A stretch of DNA of 55,103 bases from an uncultured Oscillospiraceae bacterium (lineage in GTDB: Bacteria > Bacillota > Clostridia > Oscillospirales > Acutalibacteraceae), in NCBI GenBank assembly GCA_959601025.1, contig CAUGOD010000019.1, positions 1-55,103 on the forward strand, in the 5' to 3' direction. Position 1 is the stretch's first letter, and each line of letters opens with the position of its first letter. The notes under the pieces are model-generated. The model was not told where the DNA came from, made no database searches, and saw only the letters and a program-made list of their open reading frames with translations. The position numbers and the translations under genes were made by a program. This document shows, one piece after another, positions 44,948-53,450 of the stretch.

Positions 44948-46213
44948 TCAAGCTGCCGGCGTTTGCTGTTGATTGGCAACCGTATTCGCCGTTTTGAGCA
45001 TATTTTCCGCGAATATTGCGAATCCCTTCGTGGGTTCGTTCACAAAAACATGGGTAACGGCGCCGACCAGCCGGCCATCCTGCAAAATGGGAGAACCGCT
45101 CATGCCCTGCACGATACCGCCCGTCTCGGACAGAAGTCGCTCGTCGGTGATAAGGATGACCATGTTCCGGGTCGGGGATGAATCATTAAAACGCACCTGG
45201 TCGATCTCAATGTCGTAAAGCGCGGGCTCGGTTCCGTCAATGGTGGTCAGAATCTGTGCGTGCCCGGTCTTCACCTGCTGCTTCATCGCCACCGGCACTG
45301 GATCTCCCAGTACCGGGAGATGCGACAGTTGGCCATATATGCCGGTCTCTCCGTTCACCGTCAGATTGCCGAGCGTTCCCCGTTCAAAGCCGCCCCGCAG
45401 CTCGCCCGGGTCGCCGCTCAGCCCCTTGACCACCGAATAGATTCGTGCGGGCACGATCTCGCCGCTGGAGAGCGGAAGCACATCCCCGGTGTCCACATCG
45501 CAGACGGCATGGCCTAGCCCGGCGAACACATCGCTTCCGGGAACGTAGAAGGTCAGGGTGCCGATTCCCGCCGAGCTGTCACGGACCCAGAGTCCGGCCT
45601 TCCAGCGATTTTCATTAACCGATTTCTCACAGCGGAAATTCACATCAAACGCAATGTTGTCCCGCCGGATGTGAAAACACATGGTTTTGTCTCCCGCGGT
45701 TTCAATGATTTCCGCCACCTGCTCCGTGGTATTGACGGCCTTGCCGTCGATAGAAACCAGCACGTCGCCCACCTTGATCCCGGCGGAACGCGCCGGGTTC
45801 TTCGGCCCGGAAGCGGTATCCACATCCGACATTCCCACCACCAGCACGCCGTCGGTGAACATCTTGATGCCAAACGGCGTTCCGCAGGGGATGACGGTGG
45901 TCGCGTCCACCACGTTGACCGCTACATCCTTGATGGGAAACAGCCCGAACAGTCGGAGCGACGCGGTATAGCTGCTCCCCGGCGAAAGCGAGGATACCGC
46001 TTCCGTATGGGCGGCGTCGGCTTTCACCGACGCGGTGACCGCGCCGTGCAGATTGAGCGCGCTGCCAGTCACCACGCTGAACTGCTCCGGCATGGTATTA
46101 CCGAGCAGGATAACCGTCGTAAATACCCCGGCGCAGGCGGTGGTCATCAGTCCGCACAGGCGGTGAATCCAGCGCTGCGGTCCGCGGTACGGAACGTTCT
46201 GTTCATTCGACAT
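44948..46213 (-). CDS. spoIVB: SpoIVB peptidase
   Basis: 421 residues. One membrane anchor (about 22-40), a PDZ domain (about 120-200), then the S55 serine protease domain with His235 (GLGHAV), Asp357 (LITDERL) and Ser374 (GMSGSP), a full triad. Made in the forespore and secreted to signal SigmaK activation across the intermembrane space. Start ATG at 46213 (GGAAAGGCGG). The SigmaG promoter expected from the family was searched for but not clearly found. Upstream is a 636-nt gap. Confidence 0.97.
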   Translation of the reverse strand: MSNEQNVPYRGPQRWIHRLCGLMTTACAGVFTTVILLGNTMPEQFSVVTGSALNLHGAVTASVKADAAHTEAVSSLSPGSSYTASLRLFGLFPIKDVAVNVVDATTVIPCGTPFGIKMFTDGVLVVGMSDVDTASGPKNPARSAGIKVGDVLVSIDGKAVNTTEQVAEIIETAGDKTMCFHIRRDNIAFDVNFRCEKSVNENRWKAGLWVRDSSAGIGTLTFYVPGSDVFAGLGHAVCDVDTGDVLPLSSGEIVPARIYSVVKGLSGDPGELRGGFERGTLGNLTVNGETGIYGQLSHLPVLGDPVPVAMKQQVKTGHAQILTTIDGTEPALYDIEIDQVRFNDSSPTRNMVILITDERLLSETGGIVQGMSGSPILQDGRLVGAVTHVFVNEPTKGFAIFAENMLKTANTVANQQQTPAA

Positions 46214-46361
46214 GGCGAACCGCCTTTCCGCGGGACCACGTCTCATTCGTAAAAGGACGAAACGTAAAAATTGGAATTGCCGAACCCTCGACGGCCGCAG
46301 AAACTGGAGCGTTCGGCCGATTCGTCTTCATTCCTTTATTCCCTCCCTCGCCATTTTTTCA

Positions 46362-46411
46362 TTTTTAAAAGGAAAAACAGACCTGAAAGCCGTTCGCTTC
46401 AGGCCTGTTTT
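46362..46411 (-). terminator. Intrinsic terminator upstream of spoIVB
   Basis: A 14-bp stem with one mismatch (46374-46387/46398-46411; G-U in the minus RNA), a 10-nt loop, then TTTTCCTTTT on the minus strand. It could end the M15 peptidase transcript (about 440 nt downstream of its stop) or control read-through into spoIVB. It also functions weakly on the plus strand. Confidence 0.6.
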
Positions 46412-46460
46412 ACTGTTCCACCAGGCGGGAAAAGTATTTAACCAAGAAAAACTTTTTCAT
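46410..46460 (-). other. Possible 16-residue leader ORF before the terminator
   Basis: Minus strand ATG at 46460 reads MKKFFLVKYFSRLVEQ and stops within the 5' arm of the terminator hairpin. The preceding GCCTG (minus strand) can pair with CAGGC of that arm, a potential antiterminator. There is no convincing SD, and the gene behind it is sporulation-related, so chance is possible. Confidence 0.3.
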
Positions 46461-46849
46461 CGGAAATCATTCGCGGCGAAAACTGGTTCTTCCGTCCCGG
46501 AAATATTTGGATTTTTAAAATTTTTATCTTTCGCCCTTTCGCCGCGTTGGTCTCTCCGCCTGCTATCGGCATGGAAAAGCATCGCAGGAACAGAAGTCGG
46601 AACGTCTATCCGCGCCGGCCGGCTTCTTTCTGCAAATTTTCATAAAAAACGCAAATCGCCAGGAAGACTGTCCATCCCCGGCGGCGTGGAAGGGCAGGCG
46701 ATCCCCCGGCTCCTGCGCGCCAGCATCCGCGGTCGCCGCAAAACGGAGCTATCGAATAGCGTTCCAACTGGGCGCGGCGCAGGGCTTCCTAACCGCGCGG
46801 AGCAATACTAGACGCCGCCTGAATCCATTGCAACAATTCCAGCGATGGG

Positions 46850-47761
46850 CTATTCCGGGCAGGTTACAATATATGCGCCGGTGTTATCGGCGGACACTAC
46901 GACGTTTTCCCAGTCCGACGGAACGCGCAGCATCCCGTTTTCCGCATCCTGGCGAAGAATGGAATAACCGTCCATCGTGTACAGCGTTCCCTTTTCCAGC
47001 CGCTCGATATATTCCTCCAGCGTCCAGCGGTTGGCATACATCAGCGCGGCATGGGGCTTTCCGACATAGCGCAGATGCCACGGTTCGAAGGCGATCCCCG
47101 TGACCGATTCTTTCCCGAAGGGATACCGGATGATAAAGCCGTATTCGTGCGCGTGCTGCTGAATCCATACCCCTGCGCGGGACGTGATGAATTCCCGCTG
47201 CGCTTTCTGGTAAACGTACACATCCAGCGCCAGCCCCGTTTCATGCTCGCTGGTACCCGGCCGGGCCGCCAGCTTCGGATTCTGCAGATATTCGGTCTCC
47301 TGCTCCTTCCGGGTTCGGTAGGTACTCATCAGATACACCTTATCGCCGGTCTGCTCCTTCGCATCCCCCAGAAGATTCTGCAATTCAGGAAAAAGGGAAC
47401 GGTCGAGCAGCAGCTCGGTATCCTGGTATTCCTCCAGCATCAGAGGCGCGTCCTCCGGCAGAGGGTGCGCCGCGTTTACCAGCCACAGGCTGTTCTGCCA
47501 GGAAAAGCCCGGTTCCTTTCCCTGGCGGACGTTCTCGAGGGAAACGGAACGGAATCCGTCTTCCTCCGCCGCGGCCCCGGTCAGCGCAAGCGGCTCGCGC
47601 CGGCTAAAGAGCGTATCCCACAGGCCATAGCCGATATCCGGCCGGATCATCGTGACATAAACGCCTCCGACCGCCAGCAGCAGGAATAGCGTCAGGACGG
47701 CGATGCTCAAAATCAACAGCCGTTTGGAACGGTCCATGCGACCCTTGCGTGCGGTTTTCAT
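46850..47761 (-). CDS. D-alanyl-D-alanine carboxypeptidase, M15B (VanY-like)
   Basis: 303 residues. N-terminal membrane anchor (about 14-36), then an extracellular zinc peptidase domain. STYRT (146-150), ligands His173 and Asp180 in TSEHETGLALD, catalytic Glu226 and ligand His229 in EPWHLRYVG. It trims terminal D-Ala from peptidoglycan peptides; no van resistance genes are nearby, so a normal wall role (possibly spore cortex) is more likely than glycopeptide resistance. AAGGAG before ATG at 47761; ATG at 47737 is an alternative. Confidence 0.88.
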   Translation of the reverse strand: MKTARKGRMDRSKRLLILSIAVLTLFLLLAVGGVYVTMIRPDIGYGLWDTLFSRREPLALTGAAAEEDGFRSVSLENVRQGKEPGFSWQNSLWLVNAAHPLPEDAPLMLEEYQDTELLLDRSLFPELQNLLGDAKEQTGDKVYLMSTYRTRKEQETEYLQNPKLAARPGTSEHETGLALDVYVYQKAQREFITSRAGVWIQQHAHEYGFIIRYPFGKESVTGIAFEPWHLRYVGKPHAALMYANRWTLEEYIERLEKGTLYTMDGYSILRQDAENGMLRVPSDWENVVVSADNTGAYIVTCPE

Positions 47762-47881
47762 CCTCTGTCGGCTCCTTCGTGTAAAATCTGTCCTTATTTT
47801 ATCGGGAAAAGCGAAGAATCCGGGAATAGAAAGGAAAAGAACTTCTTAACATCCGGGGAAAAACACCCAAACGGCGCAAAA

Positions 47882-47931
47882 AATGAAAAAGCGCCTCCGG
47901 CGAGTCTCTGTCGACGAGCTCGCCGGAGGCG
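47882..47931 (-). terminator. Terminator of the DEAD-box helicase gene
   Basis: A perfect 13-bp stem (47892-47904/47919-47931) and 14-nt loop, followed by CTTTTTCATTTTTT on the minus strand, 10 nt past the stop. Confidence 0.85.
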
Positions 47932-47940
47932 ACGGACGGA

Positions 47941-49434
47941 TCAATGAATCTTCGGCTTCAAGCCGGCGGATTTGGATGGACCGCCGCCTGGTTTCCGGCG
48001 GGGACGCCGCCCGGCTTGACGGGAAGCGTTCCGGGAAGGAGACTTCTCTCCAGAGGAAAGAGTCTCTTCGGCAGGATGGATGTCTCGCGGGTTTTGCCCG
48101 GACGGCCTCTGCCCTGCTGGCCTAGCCTGCCCTGCTGGCCTAGCCTGCCCTGCTGGCCTAGCCTGCTTTGCTGGCCTAGCCTGCTTTGCTGGCCTAGCCT
48201 GCCCTGCTGGCCTAGCCTGCTCTGCTGGGGAAGGCGCCCTCCGGCGGCGAGGCTGCGGCTCCGGCTTGGGGCTGGGTTCGGTCTGGGTCATCGGCCACGG
48301 ATGCTCCTCCACCACCGGGATCGTCTTCCGAATCAGCTTCTGGATATCCTTGAGATAAGGTTGTTCGTCAAAATCGCAGAAGGATATGGCGACGCCGCTC
48401 AGGCCCGCTCGACCGGTCCGACCGATCCGGTGGACATAGGTTTCCGGAACATTCGGCAGATCGTAGTTGACGACATGGGAAAGCTCGCTGATATCAATCC
48501 CGCGGGCCGCGATATCGGTAGCGACCAACACCCGCAGCTCCCCGGATTTGAACTGGTTCAGAGCATTCTGCCGGGCGTTCTGCGATTTGTTGCCGTGGAT
48601 AGCCATGGCGGTGATCCCCGCACGGGCCAGGTCCTTCACCACCCGGTCGGCGCCGTGCTTGGTGCGGGTGAACACCAGAGCGGAGGTGATGGTCTCATCC
48701 TCCAGCAAATGGACAAGCAGGCGGCGCTTATTGGCCTTGTCCACGAAATACACCGACTGCTCGATCGTATCCACCGTGGAGGAAACCGGCGTGACCGCCA
48801 CCTTGACCGGATTCACCAGCAGCGAATCCACCAGCCGGACAATCTCCGGCGGCATGGTCGCGGAAAAAAACAGCGTCTGCTTTTTCGCCGGAAGGCGCGC
48901 GATCACCTTTTTCACATCGTGGACGAAGCCCATGTCCAGCATCCGGTCGGCTTCGTCCAGTACGAAAATTTCCACGGCGGAAAGGTCGATATATCCCTGC
49001 CCGATCAGGTCGTTCAGCCGCCCGGGCGTGGCGACGAGGATGTCCACGCCCCGGCCCAGCGCCTCCACCTGCGGGTTCTGCGACACCCCGCCGAAGATGA
49101 CCGCGCAGCGCAGCCGCAGATTCCGTCCGTACGCGCCGAAACTCTCGTGAATCTGCAGAGCCAGCTCCCGGGTCGGTGTGAGGATAAGGGAGCGGATCGG
49201 CCGCTTCCCGCCCTGCGCCGCTCCCCCGTGCGGAGGACGGGCGCTCAGGAGCTGAAGAATCGGAACGGCAAAGGCCGCCGTTTTGCCAGTCCCTGTCTGG
49301 GCGCAGCCGAGGACGTCCCTACCCTTCAGCGCCGGCGGGATTGCCTGCTCCTGAATGGGAGACGGGGTAACGTATCCCTCCCCCTCCAGCGCCCGTAAAA
49401 TCGGTTGGATAATTTGCAGTTCAGAAAATTTCAT
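47941..49434 (-). CDS. DEAD-box ATP-dependent RNA helicase
   Basis: 497 residues. Motifs in order: Q motif (TPSPIQEQAIPPAL), I AQTGTGKT, Ia PTRELALQ, II VLDEADRMLD, III FSATMP, V VATDIAARGIDI, VI HRIGRTGRAG. It unwinds RNA duplexes; RhlE/CshA-like, likely in cold adaptation, ribosome assembly or RNA decay. The C-terminal 110 residues are basic and Pro/Arg/Gln/Ala-rich, including six repeats of QARPA[GK]; this tail probably binds RNA. AAAAGGA before ATG at 49434. Located 56 nt after mnmA, possibly co-transcribed. Confidence 0.93.
   Translation of the reverse strand: MKFSELQIIQPILRALEGEGYVTPSPIQEQAIPPALKGRDVLGCAQTGTGKTAAFAVPILQLLSARPPHGGAAQGGKRPIRSLILTPTRELALQIHESFGAYGRNLRLRCAVIFGGVSQNPQVEALGRGVDILVATPGRLNDLIGQGYIDLSAVEIFVLDEADRMLDMGFVHDVKKVIARLPAKKQTLFFSATMPPEIVRLVDSLLVNPVKVAVTPVSSTVDTIEQSVYFVDKANKRRLLVHLLEDETITSALVFTRTKHGADRVVKDLARAGITAMAIHGNKSQNARQNALNQFKSGELRVLVATDIAARGIDISELSHVVNYDLPNVPETYVHRIGRTGRAGLSGVAISFCDFDEQPYLKDIQKLIRKTIPVVEEHPWPMTQTEPSPKPEPQPRRRRAPSPAEQARPAGQARPAKQARPAKQARPAGQARPAGQARPAGQRPSGQNPRDIHPAEETLSSGEKSPSRNASRQAGRRPRRKPGGGPSKSAGLKPKIH
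48112..48219. repeat. Six 18-bp tandem repeats in the helicase tail
   Basis: Six exact-length units at 48112, 48130, 48148, 48166, 48184 and 48202; units differ only at two adjacent positions (CCC or CTT at the unit start in plus orientation). Each encodes Gln-Ala-Arg-Pro-Ala-Gly/Lys. Partial units flank the array. The near identity at DNA level points to recent expansion by slippage. Confidence 0.9.
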
Positions 49435-49490
49435 TGACAGATTCCTTTTCTTTATTAATTTGTTAAGTAAGACGCCGGCCGCCGCAGGGT

Positions 49491-50534
49491 TCAGCCGATA
49501 ATACCGCCGCCCAGCACCAGGTCGCCGTCGTACAGCACCACCGACTGGCCGGGCGTGACCGACCGCTGGGGCTCGTCAAATTCCACCCGGGCGGTATCGG
49601 CCGAAAGCGGATACAGGGTGGCGGGGGCGGGCGGCGCAAGGTAGCGGATCTTAGCCTGCACCCGAATCGGCCCGGAAACGGCGGGCGGCTCGAAAGCGAT
49701 ATAGTTCATGCTGTGCGCGGTCAGCGTATCCGCAAGCTGCCGCCCCTCTTCTCCCAGCACCACTTCGTTCCGTCCCGCATCGATGCGGACGACATACATC
49801 GGCTTGCCCAGGGCGACGCCAAGTCCCTTCCGCTGGCCGATGGTGTACCGGGCGATTCCCTGATGCCGTCCGAGGAACCGGCCCTCTTCATCCACGAAAT
49901 TTCCGGGAATCAGCCCCCTGCCGGTGTATTCCTCGATAAAGCGGGCGTGGCCGCCCTCCGGGATGAAGCAGACCTCCATGCTGTCCCCCTTCGAAGCGAC
50001 GGGAAGGGCGTGGGAACGGGCGACCGCCCGCACCGCTTCCTTTTCCATCCCAGTGACCGGGAATAGCGTGTGGGAGAGCTGATGCTGATTCAGGCTATAA
50101 AGGACATAGCTCTGATCCTTTTTCGAGTCGGTGCGGTAGAGAAGCGTACGACCCCGTTCGGGGCTGTATTCCACCCGGGCATAATGGCCGGTGGCGATGC
50201 CGTCCGCTCCGGCTTCTATTGCAGCGTCCAGCAGCGCGCCAAACTTGATGGTTTGATTGCAGCACACGCAGGGATTGGGTGTCCGGCCCGCCAGATAGTC
50301 CATCACAAAAGGCTCCATAACCCGACGGCGGAAGCAATCGGTCAGGTCCAGCACACGGTGCTCGACGCCCAGCGCCTCGCAGACCCGCCGGGCGTCCTCG
50401 ATATCCCCTTCCGCGCCGGTGGAACGCAGGCGGAGTGTGACGCCGACCACGGACATGCCCTGTTCCTGCAAAAGGGCCGCGGCGACCGAGCTGTCCACGC
50501 CGCCGCTCATTCCCACCCAGATCGTTTTTGCCAT
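49491..50534 (-). CDS. mnmA: tRNA-specific 2-thiouridylase MnmA
   Basis: 347 residues. PP-loop GMSGGVDSSVAA (8-19) activates U34; the catalytic cysteines are Cys92 in VCCNQTIKFG and Cys188 in SMEVCFIPEGGH. The central and C-terminal beta domains include GQRKGLGVALGKPMYV. It makes s2U34 in tRNA-Lys, -Glu and -Gln. Start ATG at 50534 with GGAG 6 nt upstream; in-frame starts further upstream overlap the promoter. Own promoter at 50578-50606. No IscS-like gene is adjacent. Confidence 0.95.
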   Translation of the reverse strand: MAKTIWVGMSGGVDSSVAAALLQEQGMSVVGVTLRLRSTGAEGDIEDARRVCEALGVEHRVLDLTDCFRRRVMEPFVMDYLAGRTPNPCVCCNQTIKFGALLDAAIEAGADGIATGHYARVEYSPERGRTLLYRTDSKKDQSYVLYSLNQHQLSHTLFPVTGMEKEAVRAVARSHALPVASKGDSMEVCFIPEGGHARFIEEYTGRGLIPGNFVDEEGRFLGRHQGIARYTIGQRKGLGVALGKPMYVVRIDAGRNEVVLGEEGRQLADTLTAHSMNYIAFEPPAVSGPIRVQAKIRYLAPPAPATLYPLSADTARVEFDEPQRSVTPGQSVVLYDGDLVLGGGIIG

Positions 50535-50577
50535 GGTTATCTCCGCCTCTTTCCCGCCTGTTGTATGGAAGAAATAA

Positions 50578-50606
50578 AGTATAGCATAGAAAAGGAAACG
50601 TTGCAA
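50578..50606 (-). promoter_or_regulatory. Promoter of mnmA
   Basis: Minus strand: TTGCAA (50606-50601), 17 nt, TATACT (50583-50578) preceded by TGC, 44 nt before the ATG. Confidence 0.75.
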
Positions 50607-50727
50607 AAAAATATAGGAAGGGCTTGTCCGCTTAAGGATTCAGGGCAAAGCAGCGGCGTTTTCGTCCACCATTCGATCACTGTTCGATAACTGAAAGATT
50701 GTTTAGAAAATTCGGCAAAAAATGTGA

Positions 50728-50756
50728 TTGCGATTCGCGAAAAAAGCCGGTATCAT
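50728..50756 (+). promoter_or_regulatory. Promoter of the Gfo/Idh/MocA oxidoreductase
   Basis: TTGCGA (50728-50733), 17 nt, TATCAT (50751-50756). The start point near 50763 falls inside the repeated operator-like element. Confidence 0.55.
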
Positions 50757-50793
50757 ATCAGTGATATCCGGTGAATTGTTTAGTGATATCCGG
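50755..50793 (+). promoter_or_regulatory. Operator-like repeats at the oxidoreductase promoter
   Basis: AGTGATATCCGG occurs twice (50760-50771 and 50782-50793), 22 bp apart, about two helical turns. The first copy also belongs to the palindrome ATATCA-G-TGATAT (50755-50767). The position over the start site suggests repression by a dimer or tetramer; no regulator gene adjoins. Confidence 0.5.
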
Positions 50794-50871
50794 ACAGAGG
50801 AAGCCCTGCCGGCTCGCCGGCGTAAAACCTGCAATGCGGAAAATCCGAAAAGCATGAAAGGCGGTTAAAAA

Positions 50872-51957
50872 ATGAGCAAATTGAAAATCGGCGTCGTCGG
50901 ATGCGGCGGCATCGCCAATGGGAAGCACCTTCCGGCGCTCTCCCGCCAGTCCGACCGGGTGGAACTGGTAGCCTTCTGCGACATCATCGTGGAACGGGCG
51001 GAACAGGCGGCCAAGGAATACGGCGTGGAGGGCGCGAAGGTCTATGCCGATTACCACGATCTGCTGGACGATAAGTCCATCGATGTGGTTCATGTCTGTA
51101 CGCCGAACCGCAGCCACTGTGAAATCTCTGTAGCGGCTCTGGAAGCCGGCAAGCACGTCATGTGCGAAAAGCCGATGGCAAAGACCGTGGCGGACGCGCA
51201 GATGATGTTGGACGCCGCTAAAAAATCCGGGAAGAAGCTGACCATCGGCTATCAGAACCGTTTCCGTCCGGACAGTCAGCTGATGAAGCGATATGTCGAA
51301 CGGGGCGATCTGGGCGAAATCTACTTCAGCAAGGCCCATGCGATCCGCCGTCGTGCGGTGCCGACCTGGGGCGTTTTCCTCAACGAATACGAGCAGGGCG
51401 GCGGGCCGCTGATTGACATTGGCACCCATGCGCTGGATCTGACCCTTTGGATGATGAATAACTACAAGCCGAAGGCGGTGCTGGGCACATCGTATAAGAA
51501 GCTGGGCAAGCAAACCAACACCGGCAATATCTGGGGCGACTGGGACCCCGAGAAGTTCACGGTGGAGGATTCCGCATTCGGCATGGTCACGATGGAAAAC
51601 GGCGCGACCATCCTGCTGGAATCCAGCTGGGCGCTGAACACACTGGACGTGCGGGAAGCGCAGACCACCCTCTGCGGCACCCTCGGCGGCGCGGATATGA
51701 TCGGCGGCCTGCGGATCAATAAAGTGGACCTCGGCTGCATGACCACCGTCACGCCGGACCTTTCCTCCGGCGGTGTGGCGTTCTACGAGGGCGCCGGCGC
51801 ACTGAAGGATTCCGATTTGGAATGCAAGCTGTGGATCGACAGCATCCTGGAGGACAAGGACCCGGTCGTCCTGCCGGAGCAGGCCTTCACGGTTACGCAG
51901 ATTCTGGAAGCGATCTACACCTCTGCCAGGACGGGCGAAGCGGTTTACTTCAAATAA
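50872..51957 (+). CDS. Gfo/Idh/MocA family oxidoreductase
   Basis: 361 residues. N-terminal Rossmann domain (about 1-125) with GVVGCGGIANGKHLP and the signature MCEKPMAKTVADA (catalytic-site lysine of EKP). The C-terminal alpha/beta domain includes GGGPLIDIGTHALDLTLWMM, holding the Asp-x3-His active-site pair. NAD(P)-dependent dehydrogenase of a sugar, inositol or sugar acid; substrate unknown. SD GAAAGGCGG; single-gene unit with promoter, repeats and terminator. It might be carbohydrate-regulated given the operator-like repeats. Confidence 0.9.
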   Translation: MSKLKIGVVGCGGIANGKHLPALSRQSDRVELVAFCDIIVERAEQAAKEYGVEGAKVYADYHDLLDDKSIDVVHVCTPNRSHCEISVAALEAGKHVMCEKPMAKTVADAQMMLDAAKKSGKKLTIGYQNRFRPDSQLMKRYVERGDLGEIYFSKAHAIRRRAVPTWGVFLNEYEQGGGPLIDIGTHALDLTLWMMNNYKPKAVLGTSYKKLGKQTNTGNIWGDWDPEKFTVEDSAFGMVTMENGATILLESSWALNTLDVREAQTTLCGTLGGADMIGGLRINKVDLGCMTTVTPDLSSGGVAFYEGAGALKDSDLECKLWIDSILEDKDPVVLPEQAFTVTQILEAIYTSARTGEAVYFK

Positions 51958-51969
51958 GACGAAACATAG

Positions 51970-52021
51970 AAACAGCGCGCTGCAGCGAGTTTCCTCCTGC
52001 GGCGCGCTGTTTCTCCTTTTT
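51970..52021 (+). terminator. Terminator of the oxidoreductase gene
   Basis: A 16-bp stem with one G-U pair (51970-51985/51997-52012), then CTCCTTTTT, 12 nt after the stop. Confidence 0.75.
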
Positions 52022-52079
52022 CAGCATCCGGCCGGTGAAAAGTGCAAGCGCCTGATTTTCCCGACATTTTCTGCTAGGC

Positions 52080-52865
52080 TTATATCGTATAGGACCAGCC
52101 CTCGTCGCCGGTGTAGATCATGCGCCGGGTCATTCCGCCGTCCACCGTGAGGGTCTCCCCATCGATAAAGCTGTTTTCTCTGTCGGATAAAAAGAGTACC
52201 GCCCGTAATATGTCCATCGGCGTCCCCACCCGGCCGGAGGGATGCTGCGCGGTATCAGCCTTCGAATAGTTCGGTTGGTAGGCGGGATCGTGGTACGCGC
52301 CGGTATCGATCCAGCCAGGCGCAATCGCATTGACCCGAACCCGGCCGGCAAGGCTGACCGCCATCGCGTGAGTCAGGGCGGAAATTCCCCCTTTAGCGGC
52401 GGAGTAGCTTTCGGTATCTGCCTGGGACATAAAGGCGCGGGTAGAGGTAATGTTCACCACCGACGCGCCGTCCCGGAAATACGGCAGAAACAGCTGCGTC
52501 AGCATATACGGCGCGGTCACGCCCACCCGGAGCACATAGTTGAAATCCTCGCAGCTACAGGAGGCGAGCAGCCCCTGACGGTGCAGGCAGGCGTTATTGA
52601 TCAGCACATCAACCCCGCCGAACGTTTCCGTCGTCCTTTGAACGAACGTCCGGAGCGCTTCCTCCTCCGCCACATCGCCGGGAACAAAAAGTACGTCGCC
52701 GCCAAGCGGTTCCGCCAGCGTCCGGCCCGCGCCGTCCTCTTTATCAATAAAGGCGACCCGCGCGCCCCGCCGCGCCAGTTCCTCGACAAGGCAGCGCCCG
52801 ATTCCAAGCGCCCCGCCGGTGACCGCATAGACCTGTCCCTTCAAATCGGCGTTCGGTTCAGGCAT
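52080..52865 (-). CDS. Short-chain dehydrogenase/reductase (SDR) family oxidoreductase
   Basis: 261 residues of classical SDR. Cofactor motif TGGALGIG (about 16-23), NNAC (NNAG-like) near 90, the catalytic Ser in NITSTRAF, and YSAAKGG with the catalytic Tyr and Lys. The C-terminal ENSFIDGETLTVDGGM is typical. NAD(P)H-dependent alcohol or ketone oxidoreduction; substrate unknown. GGAGGG before ATG at 52865. Its start overlaps the GNAT gene end by 8 nt. Confidence 0.9.
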   Translation of the reverse strand: MPEPNADLKGQVYAVTGGALGIGRCLVEELARRGARVAFIDKEDGAGRTLAEPLGGDVLFVPGDVAEEEALRTFVQRTTETFGGVDVLINNACLHRQGLLASCSCEDFNYVLRVGVTAPYMLTQLFLPYFRDGASVVNITSTRAFMSQADTESYSAAKGGISALTHAMAVSLAGRVRVNAIAPGWIDTGAYHDPAYQPNYSKADTAQHPSGRVGTPMDILRAVLFLSDRENSFIDGETLTVDGGMTRRMIYTGDEGWSYTI

Positions 52866-53409
52866 CGAAACCCTCCTTCAGCTCAGAATCCGCCGGACGG
52901 CCCGGGTACTCCGCGGCGGCCGCAGCAAGCGAATCGCCGGCCAGGCGGTACACCTTCCAGTCGTCCATCGGCCGGGCGCCCAAGCTTTTATAAAAAGCAA
53001 TAGACGGCGTGTTCCAATTCAGGCACTGCCACTCCATCCGCTTACAGCCCCGTTCCTCCGCCACATTAGCCAGGAAGGTCAACAAGCACTTGCCGAAGCC
53101 CTTTCCGCGCATGGAGGGAAGAACGAACAAATCCTCCAGATACAGGCCGGCCCGCCCGATAAAGGTGGAAAAGTGATGATAAAACAGTGCAAAGCCAACC
53201 GGTTCGCCTTGGTATTCGCCGATCACCGCCTCCGCCTGATGATCCACAAACATCGATTGAAGCAAAATCGCCTCCGTTGCCTCCACCTGATCCAGCATTT
53301 TTTCGTATTCCGCGATTCCCCGGATAAAGGAGAGCACCAGCCCCACATCCTCTTCGGCAGCAAAGCGAATGGTGAAGCCCGGAATTCCCGTTTCCCATTT
53401 TTTTATCAT
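52858..53409 (-). CDS. GNAT family N-acetyltransferase
   Basis: 183 residues. GNAT fold with acetyl-CoA motif A region LEDLFVLPSMRGKGFGKCLL (V-x3-RGKGFG, pyrophosphate loop) and motif B WNTPSIAFYKSLGA. It resembles diamine (spermidine/spermine) acetyltransferases; the acceptor is not proven. A polar tail of about 25 residues follows the domain. GGGAGG before ATG at 53409. Probably co-transcribed with the MATE gene upstream (41-nt gap) and SDR downstream. Confidence 0.87.
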   Translation of the reverse strand: MIKKWETGIPGFTIRFAAEEDVGLVLSFIRGIAEYEKMLDQVEATEAILLQSMFVDHQAEAVIGEYQGEPVGFALFYHHFSTFIGRAGLYLEDLFVLPSMRGKGFGKCLLTFLANVAEERGCKRMEWQCLNWNTPSIAFYKSLGARPMDDWKVYRLAGDSLAAAAAEYPGRPADSELKEGFDA

Positions 53410-53450
53410 GATTGTTCCATCCTCCCTACCATATGGTTAATCGTTTTTCT

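Larger units (their letters stand above)
46214..46849. other. 636-nt region between spoIVB and the M15 peptidase
   Basis: No supported protein gene. A plus-strand frame of 199 codons crosses most of it but is Arg/Ser/Pro-rich with no family resemblance and starts inside the spoIVB SD region. On the minus strand it holds a 16-codon frame (46410-46460) and a terminator-like hairpin (46374-46411). The part from about 46550 to 46849 is more GC-rich with several small inverted repeats (for example GCTAT/ATAGC at 46749-46760), but I recognise no RNA family. Confidence 0.5.

Noticed and set aside
46320..46370. SigmaG promoter for spoIVB
   Set aside because: A GGGAATA-like -35 is visible but no CATNNTA-like -10 at 17-18 nt; not strong enough to report.
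46212..46811. A 199-codon plus-strand frame across the spoIVB upstream gap
   Set aside because: It starts inside the spoIVB ribosome site region, has no SD of its own, and the product is Arg/Ser/Pro-rich low-similarity sequence that crosses a terminator.
46850..47761. M15 peptidase as a vancomycin-resistance VanY
   Set aside because: No vanH/A/X, vanR/S or related genes nearby; the motifs only show a general D-Ala-D-Ala carboxypeptidase.
48112..48219. Tandem repeats that could suggest a CRISPR array
   Set aside because: Units are contiguous 18-mers without spacers, in frame within the helicase gene.
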